A stretch of DNA of 64,000 nt from Styela clava (lineage: Eukaryota; Chordata; Ascidiacea; Stolidobranchia; Styelidae), in assembly GCF_964204865.1 (NCBI RefSeq), contig NC_135261.1, forward strand, positions 8,370,001 through 8,434,000. The letters run 5' to 3'. Of the stretch, positions 53,995-63,925 are shown in pieces. Below the pieces are notes generated by a model. The model ran no database searches and was not told where the DNA came from. It was given only the letters and a program-made list of their open reading frames with translations. How positions within the stretch are numbered: the first letter of the stretch is position 1; the number at the start of each line of letters is the position of its first letter. The position numbers and the translations under genes are program-made.

Positions 53995-54257
53995 ATTTTT
54001 TTAATATGGAGATCTAAGTAAATTTGTTATGTCTGCATAGACTTTCATTATATTGAATAGGTCGTTGTGAACATCGCCTTTTGTTCAAATCCGGAAAGAT
54101 TCCTCACTATTGTATAACTGCCCATTCAAGATCAAATTTTTACTTAATAATAACAATTTCTCATCAATCTGACAGATTGTCCGATCATGTGTTTTTTTCA
54201 TGTTATATCTCAATTTATGAACTCCAACTCAGGAGTAATGCTTCCATAGACGTGTGT

Positions 54258-54345
54258 CCTTCGATAGCTCAGTTGGTAGAGCGGTGGACTGTAGTGATAC
54301 AAAGCTGATATCCATAGGTCGCTGGTTCGAATCCGACTCGAAGGA
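54258..54345 (+). tRNA. tRNA-Tyr(GTA), YA variant
   Basis: Only the C50-A64 mismatch. Confidence 0.72.
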
Positions 54346-54570
54346 GCTTTTGAAACAGATGAAATTTGTAATTTTTACACAATATATGATTTGAGTTTCA
54401 CCCTTCCCCTCTCCGGTTCTCTGTCTTACGTAATATATCGCAATATTTATATTTATCCATTTCAATGCTATTTTATCCTGTCAGTCCAAAATACCCCAAT
54501 ATCTGCATAGAGTTTAAGTATTTCAAAAATGAACGCTGAAAATGTCGTTGTAAACCTCAAGCTATCGATT

Positions 54571-54642
54571 GGCTGGTTGGTCTATGTGTATGATTCTCAC
54601 TTTCGGTGCGAGAGGTTCCGTGTTTAAATCACGGACGAGACT
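54571..54642 (+). tRNA. Pro-type tRNA with anticodon TCG, PR, decayed
   Basis: C5 to G and G30 to A each break a pair; T56 in the T-loop. Confidence 0.35.
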
Positions 54643-54795
54643 TCGCTTTTGTATCACTTCCCAGTCTGAACCAATATCTCATTTATTAACTATTCAATAA
54701 TAGGACAGAATATCTGATCATGTTTTTTGGTTTTTGTATTAAACATCTCCATTTATGAACGTCAACTCAGGCGTAATGCATTACTATTCGTATGA

Positions 54796-54883
54796 CCTTC
54801 GATAGCTCAGTTGGTAGAGCGGTGGACTGTAGTGATATAAAGCTGATATCCATAGGTCGCTGGTTCGAATCCGGCTCGAAGGA
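54796..54883 (+). tRNA. tRNA-Tyr(GTA), YB
   Basis: Mature part intact; intron TGATATAAAGCTGAT. Confidence 0.92.
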
Positions 54884-55106
54884 TCTTTTGAAATAGATTA
54901 AATTTGTAATTTTTGAACAATATATGATTTGAGTTTCACCCTTCCTCTCTCCGGTTCTCTGTCTTTCGTAATATATCGCAATGTTTCTATTTCTCCATTT
55001 CAATACTATCTTAACCTCTGAGTCCAAAATACCCCAATGTTTGCATAGAGTTTGATTATTTTGAAATCAAGGCTCAAAATGTCGTTGTAAACTTCGGCTA
55101 TTGATG

Positions 55107-55178
55107 GGCTCGTTGGTCTAGGGGTCTGATTCTCGCTTTGGGTGCGAGAGGTCCCGAGTTCAGATCCCGGACGAGCCC
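55107..55178 (+). tRNA. tRNA-Pro(TGG), PT with G58
   Basis: A52-C62 mismatch and G58, as at 24095. The downstream T run is shortened (GCTTTGG), so the usual terminator is missing. Confidence 0.52.
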
Positions 55179-55326
55179 TTGCTTTGGTATCACTACCCAG
55201 TCTGAACCAATGACTCATTTAATAACTTCTCATAATTCAGACAGAATGTCTGATCATGTGTTTTGGTTTTTGTATTAAACATTTCAATTCATGAATTTTA
55301 AATCAGGCGTCATGCCGGAGATATGC

Positions 55327-55414
55327 CCTTCGATAGCTCAGTTGATAGACCGGTGGACTGTAGGGGTAGAATGCTGAGATCTATAGGTCGCTGGTTCGAA
55401 TCCGGCTCGAAGGA
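55327..55414 (+). tRNA. tRNA-Tyr-like, class YC consensus
   Basis: No change from YC consensus. Confidence 0.55.
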
Positions 55415-55679
55415 ACTTTTTTAATAGGGAGATCTAAGTAAATTTGTTATGTCTGCATAGACTTTCATTATATTGAATAGGTCGTTGTGAACATCGCCTT
55501 TTGTTCAAATCCGGAAAGATTCCTCACTATTGTATAAATGCCCATTCAAGATCAAATTTTTACTTAATAATAACAATTTCTCATCAATCTGAGATGATTG
55601 TCCGATCATGTTTTTTTTTTCATGTTATATCTCAATTTATGAACTCCAACTCAGGAGTAATGCTTCCATAGACGTGTGT

Positions 55680-55767
55680 CCTTCGATAGCTCGGTTGGTA
55701 GAGCGGTGGACTGTAGTGATACTAAGCTGATATCCATAGGTCGCTGGTTCGAATCCGACTCGAAGGA
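55680..55767 (+). tRNA. tRNA-Tyr(GTA), YA variant
   Basis: G14 and C50-A64 mismatch; intron TGATACTAAGCTGAT. Confidence 0.55.
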
Positions 55768-55992
55768 GCTTTTGAAACAGATGAAATTTGTAATTTTTAC
55801 ACAATAAATGATTTGAGTTTCACCCTTCCTCTCTCCGGTTCTCTGTCTTACGTAATATATCGCAATATTTCTATTTCTCCATTTCAATACTATCTTATCC
55901 TGTCAGTCCAAAATACCCCAATATCTGCATAGAGTTTAAGTATTTCAAAAATGAACGCTGAAAATGTCGTTGTAAACCTCAAGCTATCGATT

Positions 55993-56064
55993 GGCTCGTT
56001 GGTCTATTTGTATGATTCTCGCTTTCGGTGCGAGAGGTCCCGTGTTCAAATCACGGACGACACT
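55993..56064 (+). tRNA. Pro-type tRNA with anticodon TCG, PR, decayed
   Basis: C3-C70 and G2-A71 mismatches. Confidence 0.45.
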
Positions 56065-56217
56065 TCGATTTTGTATCACTTCCCAGTCTGAACCAATATC
56101 TCATTTATTAACTTCTCGATATTAGGACAGAATATCCGATCATGTTTTTTGGTTTTTGTATTAAACATCTCCATTTATGAACGTCAACTCAGGCGTAATG
56201 CATTCCTAGTCGTGTGA

Positions 56218-56305
56218 CCTTCGATAGCTAAGTTGATAGAGCGGTGGACTGTAGTGATAGAAAGCTGATATCCATAGGTCGCTGGTTCGAATCCGGCTCG
56301 AAGGA
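56218..56305 (+). tRNA. tRNA-Tyr(GTA), YB variant
   Basis: A13 and A19; precedes LINE copy 4, as its counterparts precede the other three copies. Confidence 0.6.
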
Positions 56306-56727
56306 TCTTTTGAAATAGATTAAATTTGTAATTTTTGAACAATATATGATTTGAATTTCACCCTTCCTCTCTCCGGTTCTCTGTCTTTCGTAATATATCG
56401 CAATGTTTCTATTTCTCCATGTCAATACTATCTTAACATTCCAGATAAATTTTATAATAGATGAAATTTGTAATTTTTAAAACAATATATGACTTGAGTT
56501 TCACCTTTCCTCTCTCCGGTTCTCTTTCTTCCGTATTATATGTCAAGGTTTCTATTTATCCATGTCAATACTATCTTAACCTCTGAGTCCAAAATACCCC
56601 TATTCGCTATTTGATTAAGATCTACAGGTTTTAAAAACTAACCTAAAACTAGCAGAATAGTCTAACTGAATCATCACTGTGTACTTCAACATCAATTCCA
56701 GCATATAAGTCAATCATCTATAACAAC

Positions 56728-57120
56728 ATGGCTTCGCAGCCCAAGCAATCCCTGACCAGGAGTCTCCCGGATCCTGGCCTTTCACCAATTGGCCCCTTGA
56801 CGCAACAACAGGAGGGGCAAGCTAACTTCCAGATGAATCTCCAGGAGGCAATACAAAGAAATATAGTATACCAATTACCATCTTTTATTGCCAAATGCCT
56901 TGCCGAAAACTTCAACTCCGCGAACTTCACCTCTGAATACCTGCCTATGAGTCCTGGGCTAAAAGAATGTATGGAGGACCAAATGGTGTCTCTAAAAGAA
57001 ATAAAACAAGATCTAGCTTCTATTAAAGAATCTCAAAGTTTTCAATCAACAAAATATGATGAGATTATTGCCAAGCAAAAAATAACAGATGACAAACTTA
57101 TGCTCTATGGCAAAAAATAG
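56728..57120 (+). CDS. LINE ORF1 N-terminal part, copy 4
   Basis: 130 residues, the same translation as in copies 2 and 3; stop after the A6 run at 57112-57117. Confidence 0.75.
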   Translation: MASQPKQSLTRSLPDPGLSPIGPLTQQQEGQANFQMNLQEAIQRNIVYQLPSFIAKCLAENFNSANFTSEYLPMSPGLKECMEDQMVSLKEIKQDLASIKESQSFQSTKYDEIIAKQKITDDKLMLYGKK

Positions 57121-57134
57121 GAGATCTAGAAGAG

Positions 57135-57653
57135 TTGGTCTATGACTTGGAGGACGAATTATACTATGCCACAGAAAAAATTGAGGAACAAGAGCGCCGA
57201 TCTAGATTGGATAATCTAGAATTTTATGGCATCGCACCTAATGAAAATGAGGACACCGACAAATTGATAACAGAAATTGGAAAGATCATCCACGTGGACA
57301 TCAAACCATCTGACATCTCTGTAACACATCGTTGTCCAACGCGAAATTCCAACATCCATAAACCGATTGTCGCAAAATTTACCAATCGCAAAATCAGAGC
57401 TAAAATTCTCAAAAATCATCACTTGATCAAAACCGCTACCAATTCAACATCCATAAGGAACCTATCCAAAGCATTTGTTGTTGAGAATTTGACCGACAAA
57501 AACAAGAACTTATTTTACAAAGCGAAAATTCTCAAAAGACAATGTGGTTACGCCTTCCTATGGACATCAAATGGCAAAGTGCTGATAAAAAAGAACAAAG
57601 ACACTAACACTTTATCCATAACTGAAGATGAAGATCTTGATAAAATAAGATGA
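57135..57653 (+). CDS. LINE ORF1 C-terminal part, copy 4
   Basis: About 172 residues. His to Tyr in NLEFYG is private to this copy. It shares T at 57347 with copy 3 but G at 57524 with copy 1. Confidence 0.8.
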   Translation: MVYDLEDELYYATEKIEEQERRSRLDNLEFYGIAPNENEDTDKLITEIGKIIHVDIKPSDISVTHRCPTRNSNIHKPIVAKFTNRKIRAKILKNHHLIKTATNSTSIRNLSKAFVVENLTDKNKNLFYKAKILKRQCGYAFLWTSNGKVLIKKNKDTNTLSITEDEDLDKIR

Positions 57654-57815
57654 GTCTATTTAATTTTTTACTGCCATATCCTAGTAAATTATTCTATCAT
57701 GTTATTGGTTTAAATAACTTCAGTCCCCATTGGAATAGCCCATCTAATGACTTTGCCCCCCTCGCCTCAACCAACCTAATGTTATCTAATTCGAACCCAT
57801 TAGCATTCCTCATCT

Positions 57816-59339
57816 ATGAGTGATCCTTATCCTACCTGGGAATCAACCAATTTTCATCCCGAAATTCCTTCTATTGCAAGTCGATACCTTGAAATATCCA
57901 ATATCAATAGAGTAACTTCAAGTTTTCTAGCAACAGACTTTATTATATTGCACCATAACATCAGATCTTTGGCAAAATATGCCGATAATCTAGTTGAGCT
58001 AATTTCAAATTTTTGTATTCCACCTCAAATTATTGCTCTAAGCGAGACTAGGATCATGAGTGAAACTGCTGTTGTCAATATTGATATCTCTGGTTACACT
58101 TTCATTCATGCTCCCTCCTCTACTCGCGCAGGCGGTGTTGGTTTTTATATTAAGGACAATCTAAACTTTCATTTATGCACTGACTTCAGCCTTTGCCTCC
58201 CAAACTGTGAGGACTTGTGGATCGAACTCAAATATTTCCAACCAACCTCAAAAATTCAAAATCTTGTTGTCGGTGTAATATATAGACATCCAAAAAATAA
58301 TATCCCATCATTCACCACAGCAATGTCTTGTTTATTTGAGAAGCTGGCGATGGCTAAAAAGCAATTTATTATATTAGGCGACTTCAATATAAATCCTTTT
58401 AATTCTTGTGACAATCCTACTACCAAGTATCTGGATATGCTAATGTCCAATTTCATATGTCCACTTATCACCAAACCAACCAGAGTGACCTCAACCTCCC
58501 ACACATTAATTGACCATATCTACACTAATATCATAGATTCCCGCACTTCGTCATTTATTTTGCTCAGTGATCTCACCGACCACTTTTCCATAATGTGCAC
58601 AATACCAGCAACTAATAGTAATGTTAAAACAAACACTCGCATGAAACGGGACATGACTAAATTTTGTGCTGACTCGTTCAGGCTAGAAGTTGAGTCAATG
58701 TGTAATAATTATACTAGTGTTATATTATCTGAAGTAAACTTCAATAGCTCATTTGATACTTTTCTTAGTCACTTCAAGTGGTTAATCAATGAGCATGCCC
58801 CATTAAGACCATTTTCGCGTAGAGAAAACAAATTTTATTCCAAACCTTGGATTACTAAAGGAATTCGTAATTCCATTAAACATAAGAACAAGATGTTCAA
58901 AAGTAAGTTCCTGAAGGGAAATTTATCCCAGCGTCTCCACTTTAAAAAATATAAAAACATTTTGACACATTTGCAGAGGAGATCAAAACAAATGTATTAC
59001 CATAACATCCTAGAGAACAACAGAGGCGATGTTAAACGCACTTGGAAAACTATAAATGACATCATCAAAGTAAGGTCCAATGATGAAACCACTATCTCGG
59101 AACTGAAGCTTGAAAATGGTACCATAGTCTCAGACCCTGTCGCGATATCCGTTGAATTTAATAAATTTTTTTCATCCGTAGGAAAGAGACTTGCCGATAA
59201 TGTCCCACACAGTACGAAATCTTTCAAAAGCCTTTTTGGGTGCTCCTACACAGAATTCGTTTTTTCTGGAGCCATCAACACCTTTAGAAGTTCACCAAGT
59301 AATAAGGAACCTGAAAAAAGGCAAAGCAGTTGGGCATGA
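57816..59339 (+). pseudogene. LINE ORF2 endonuclease part, copy 4 (frameshifted)
   Basis: Endonuclease landmarks complete; Pro194 as in copy 2. The frame is lost at the extra A in 59226-59229. Confidence 0.88.
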
Positions 59340-60777
59340 TAATATTCCTTCTTTTTTCTTAAAATTAGTCGCAGACAGCATATCCCCAGCTTTGAGTCAT
59401 TTCTTTAATCTATCATTTAGTTTAGGAATTTTTCCCTCCGCTCTGAAGATTGCTAGGGTAATACCCATCTTCAAAAGTGGCAACAAAAATAATCCTTCAA
59501 ATTATAGGCCAATTTCAATTCTACCCTGTATCGGCATCGTCCTGGAAAAATTAGTCTATAAAAGAATGCTCAACTTCTGTAACAAATTCAATCTGATCGA
59601 CAAATGCCAATTCGGATTTCAATCCAATCACTCGACTTCCCATGCCATCCTAGATCTTATTTCATTTATCTATGAAATAATTGATAAAGGGGAGTCTGTC
59701 TGTTGTGCATTCCTGGATTTAAAGAAGGCCTTTGACACAGTTGATCATCAAATTCTTGTCCAAAAGTTGATACACTGTGGTTTTAGAGGTAACGCATGCA
59801 AACTATTATGTAATTACCTGAGTGGTCGATCACAGTTTGTTGAAGTAGGATGTCATAGGTCTCCGATGTTGCCCATCCACTGTGAAATTGTCCAAGGTTC
59901 GGTCATTGGACCATTGGCTTTCTTACTTTTCATAAATGATTTGTCGAACTGTTCGAATCTTTTAACAAAACTCTTCGCCGATGACGCTTGCTTGCTTGCC
60001 AGTGCCAAAGATTCAACCACGCTCCAAAATACTATGAACACTGAAATAGATAAAATAATTGAGTGGATGTTATGCAACAAACTCACTGTGAACGTAAAAA
60101 AATCTAAAGTCATGCTATTCAGTCCTAAATCAATTAAAAAACATCCCAACATGTTAATCAAAATCAGGGGGGTTGCTCTGGAAGTTGTTCAATCCTTTAA
60201 ATATCTCGGGCTCTATATAGATAGTAACTTAAAATGGAACACTCATATTACCGAGATGCACAAGAAATTGTCAAGGTCTGTTGGGATTTTGGGAAAACTT
60301 AGGCATTATGTGCAGGATGCTACCCTGCGAACCATTTATTTTGCTCTTTTTCAATCCCGCATCCAATATGCTATAACTGCATGGGGCTCTGCAACACAAA
60401 CCAACATTCACAAATTGGAGGTCTTACAGAATAAAGCTGTTAGAACTCTCTCCAGAGCGTCTATTCGTACAAACTTAAACACCCTTTACCATAAAACCAG
60501 GGTGTTGAAACTATCCGACATTTATACTCTAGAGATTGCCAAAGTTATGCACCAATTTCAGAATAATTACTTGCCCACAGCGTTCGACAATTATTTTGTT
60601 TCGCTTACCTCTGTGCATGAACACAACACACGCTCTTCGACCAAATCCAATCTTTTTGTACCTCGCTTTTTGCTGAGCAAATCTCAAAATTCCCTGAAAT
60701 ACAAAGGCGTAATAATTTGGAATAACAATCCCCAAAGTTTACGTGACTCCACATATGCTACTTTCAAAAAAAAATAA
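59191..60777 (+). pseudogene. LINE ORF2 reverse transcriptase part, copy 4
   Basis: FADD catalytic motif present and Glu before IVQGS. The end reads FKKK where copies 1 and 2 have FKIK, and a Ser is Leu in PRFLLSKS. Confidence 0.88.
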
Positions 60778-61974
60778 AAAAAATTCATGCTTTCATCCTA
60801 CCTGTCTTTCTCCAGCACATCTGTTTGATGTGCTTACTGACTTTCCCTCGGCACTGCCAGCAGAATACTTGATTAGGTCCACAACCTCCCAGAGTCGACA
60901 GTACCTGTAATAAGTGAATCTGTATGTTTCATGTAAATTTTAAGTTGCTTCTTTATTATCATCTACATTCATAGTGCATGCTCTGCACTATATTATACTG
61001 TATGGCCATTTGTCATACAATGGTAATTCAATTTTGCTCATAGCCTAATCGTATAGTGTTAGCAGTATCTTTCAACAGTTCTACACTCATGATCCTTGAT
61101 ATTGGTCTCTCACCAAATACAATTTAATAACTATCTTGTATATATATTTGTAAAAAGCTATCATATTTACCACTTATTATTATTACCACCATTATTATTG
61201 TGCTTTGTTGCATTTTTGAAATTTGTATATATATAGCACTGTTGATACTCAGTGCTGCAGTGGGTATTTCATCCATCTGTTCATACACATATCGTGTTCA
61301 TTCTATATTCTCAACGATTCCAAGCGGTATGCTTACTAATTTACAACGCTATTTATTGTTACCCCCATCTACTTTGTTGAGTTAACCTGTTTTTCACAGA
61401 TTAGAATAATTTTTATCTGTAATGTATTAATGACGATTCGACTTACCCCAGCACTTGCAATCTTCTTGCACCCAGCACTTGCAATCTTCATGCAATCTTA
61501 TTCGAACTCTTGGCAAACATTTATAACTATGATTACGCCGTGTTATCGGCATAATATCCCTACCGGGATATATTTAAAATCTGTTTAAATAACTATCAAT
61601 TCCATAACGCTGCGATATCGGTTCGGTATCCTGTCATCGCACTGTACTGCATTCCTGCTGCCGTTCCCATAGTTACTCGCACATATGTGCTTGGAGTCGT
61701 TTTTGGTTTTGCTTTTCTGTGTCTCGAGGGTCTCTTGGATTCAGGTCGTCTCGATTTTTCACTTCTTTATATTCTTTTATTTATTGTTTGACTTTTTTCA
61801 TTGTTTTATGATTCATTTATTAGACTTTAGCTCAGGTGTCGCCGCTCGATAACCAATTTTGGTTTTCGCGACTCCTTTCACCTCGAATTATCCGTTTTTG
61901 CTTCCTTTTACATTCCGTATGCATTTAGTGTATTTCATGTGTGGTGAAAAAATAAACTACTGACTACTGACTGA
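60778..61974 (+). other. 3' UTR of LINE copy 4
   Basis: No convincing gene; a 61-codon open frame at 61200-61385 has no recognisable product. Visible structure: 24-bp direct repeats at 61447-61470 and 61471-61494, a 7-bp hairpin with a TACC loop (61554-61571) directly after a GCCG/CGGC mini-stem, AATAAA near the end, and the ACTGA-rich tail. Confidence 0.75.
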
Positions 61975-61978
61975 CCCC
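61975..61978 (+). repeat. Target-site duplication (CCCC) after LINE copy 4
   Basis: Matches the CCCC at 56597-56600 before the element, then AATGTTTGC of the interrupted spacer resumes. Confidence 0.65.
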
Positions 61979-62049
61979 AATGTTTGCATAGAGTTTGATT
62001 ATTTTAAAATCAAGGCTCAAAATGTCGTTGTAAACTACGGCTATTGATG

Positions 62050-62121
62050 GGCTCGTTGGTCTAGGGGTATGATTCTCGCTTTGGGTGCGAGAGGTCTCGG
62101 GTTCGAATCCCGAACGAGCCC
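62050..62121 (+). tRNA. tRNA-Pro(TGG), PT with compensated T-stem
   Basis: T49-A65 pair as at 53687. T-loop TTCGAAT (A57 to G, allowed by the B box). Confidence 0.9.
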
Positions 62122-62269
62122 TTGCTTTTGTATCACTACCCAGTCTGAACCAATGACTCATTTAATAACTTCTCATAATTCAGACAGAATGTCTGATCAT
62201 GTGTTTTGGTTTTTGTATTAAACATTTCAATTCATGAATTTTGAATCAGGCGTCATGCCGGAGGTATGC

Positions 62270-62357
62270 CCTTCGATAGCTCAGTTGATAGACCGGTGGA
62301 CTGTAGGGGTAGAATGCTGAGATCTATAGGTCGCTGGTTCGAATCCGGCTCGAGGGA
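62270..62357 (+). tRNA. tRNA-Tyr-like, class YC
   Basis: A70 to G (wobble with T3); longer T run downstream. Confidence 0.52.
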
Positions 62358-62625
62358 ATTTTTTTTTTCAATATGGAGATCTAAGTAAATTTGTTATGTC
62401 TGCATAGACTTTCATTATATTGAATAGGTCGTTGTGAACATCGCCTTTTGTTCAAATCCGGAAAGATTCCTCACTATTGTATAACTGCCCATTCAAGATC
62501 AAATTTTTACTTAATAATAACAATTTCTCATCAATCTGACAGATTGTCCGATCATGTGTTTTTTTTCATGTTATATCTCAATTTATGAACTCCAACTCAG
62601 GAGTAATGCTTCCATAGTCGTGTGT

Positions 62626-62713
62626 CCTTCGATAGCTCAGTTGATAGAGCGGTGGACTGTATTGATAAAAAGCTGATATCCATAGGTCGCTGGTTCGAAT
62701 CCGGCTCGAAGGA
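62626..62713 (+). tRNA. tRNA-Tyr(GTA), YA variant
   Basis: G19 to A. The base after the anticodon (37) is T instead of a purine. Intron TGATAAAAAGCTGAT. Confidence 0.55.
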
Positions 62714-62938
62714 GCTTTTGAAACAGATGAAATTTGTAATTTTTACACAATATATGATTTGAGTTTCACCCTTCACCTCTCCGGTTCTCTGTCTTACGTA
62801 ATATATCGCAATATTTCTATTTATCCATTTCAATGCTATCTTATCCTGTCAGTCCAAAATACCCCAATATCTGCATAGAGTTTGCGTATTTCAAAAATGA
62901 ACGCTGAAAATGTCGTTGTAAATCTCAAGCTATCGATT

Positions 62939-63010
62939 GGCTCGTTGGTCTATGTGTATGATTCTAGCTTTCGATGCGAGAGGTTCCGTGATTAAATCAC
63001 GGACGAGACT
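62939..63010 (+). tRNA. Pro-type tRNA with anticodon TCG, PR, decayed
   Basis: C29 to A, G37 to A and T54 to A, yet the TCG anticodon itself is kept. Confidence 0.35.
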
Positions 63011-63163
63011 TCGCTTTTGTATCACTTCCCAGTCTGAACCAATATCTCATTTATTAACTTTTCAATAATAGGACAGAACATCTGATCATGTTTTTTGGTT
63101 TTTGTATTAAACATCTCCATTTATGAACGTCAACTCAGGCGTAATGCATTACTATTCGTATGA

Positions 63164-63251
63164 CCTTCGATAGCTCAGTTGGTAGAGCGGTGGAATGTAG
63201 TGATATAAAGCTGATATCCATAGGTCGCTGGTTCGAATCCGGCTCGAAAGA
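63164..63251 (+). tRNA. tRNA-Tyr(GTA), YB variant
   Basis: C32 to A, and G71 to A (C2-A71 mismatch). Intron TGATATAAAGCTGAT. Confidence 0.6.
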
Positions 63252-63617
63252 TCTTTTGAAATAGATTAAATTTGTAATTTTTGAACAATATATGATTTGA
63301 GTTTCACCCTTCCGCTCTCCGGTTCTCTGTCTTTCGTAATATATCGCAATGTTTCTATTTCTCCATGTCAATACTATCTTAGCCTTCCAGATAAATTTTA
63401 TAATAGATGAAATTTGTAATTTTTAAAACAATATGTAACTTGAGTTTCACCTTTCCTCTCTCCGGTTCTCTTTCTTCCGTAATATATGTCAAGGTTTCTA
63501 TTTATCCATGTCAATACTATCTTAACCTCTGAGTCCAAAATACCCCAATGTTTGCATAGAGTTTGATTATTTTAAAATCAAGGCTCAAAATGTCGTTGTA
63601 AACTTCGGCTATTGATG

Positions 63618-63689
63618 GGCTCGTTGGTCTAGAGGTCTGATTCTCGCTTTGGGTGCGAGAGGTCCCGGGTTCAGATCCCGGACGAGCCC
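63618..63689 (+). tRNA. tRNA-Pro(TGG), PT with G58
   Basis: G58 in the T-loop and two D-loop changes; all stems otherwise intact. The first downstream T4 run is in AATTTTG. Confidence 0.68.
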
Positions 63690-63837
63690 TGAATTTTGTA
63701 TCACTACCCAGTCTGAACCAATGACTCATTTAATAACTTCTCATAATTCAGACAGAATGTCTGATCATGTGTTTTGGTTTTTGTATTAAACATTTCAATT
63801 CATGAATTTTAAATCAGGCGTCATGGCGGAGATATGC

Positions 63838-63925
63838 CCTTCGATAGCTCAGTTGATAGACCGGTGGACTGTAGGGGTAGAATGCTGAGATCTATAGGTC
63901 GCTGGTTCGAATCCGGCTCGAAGGA
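63838..63925 (+). tRNA. tRNA-Tyr-like, class YC consensus
   Basis: No change from YC consensus. The array continues past the window end. Confidence 0.55.

Larger units (their letters stand above)
56601..61974 (+). mobile_element. Non-LTR retrotransposon, copy 4 (most complete, 5,374 bp)
   Basis: This copy shows the full layout: leader 56601-56727, ORF1 in two frames 56728-57653, intergenic 57654-57815, ORF2 57816-60777 split by a frameshift, and a 3' UTR to 61974 with an ACTGA-rich tail. CCCC flanks both ends. The ORF2 motifs and the tail type fit the CR1/Jockey/Daphne group; the exact clade needs a tree. Confidence 0.95.
47830..63260 (+). repeat. About 8.4-kb repeated block carrying LINE copies 3 and 4
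   Basis: Landmarks from 47832 recur at +7,848 through the LINE. They then recur at +8,363 after it, because copy 3 has a 514-bp deletion and lacks one inserted A. The genes after each LINE also correspond (PT 53687/62050, YC 53907/62270, YA 54258/62626, PR 54571/62939, YB 54796/63164). The flanks differ more than those of the 10,034-bp block, so this duplication is older or has been overwritten in places. Confidence 0.75.

Noticed and set aside
61200-61385. 61-codon open frame in the LINE 3' UTR
   Set aside because: It is broken in copy 3 by a base change and lies in non-coding LINE sequence.
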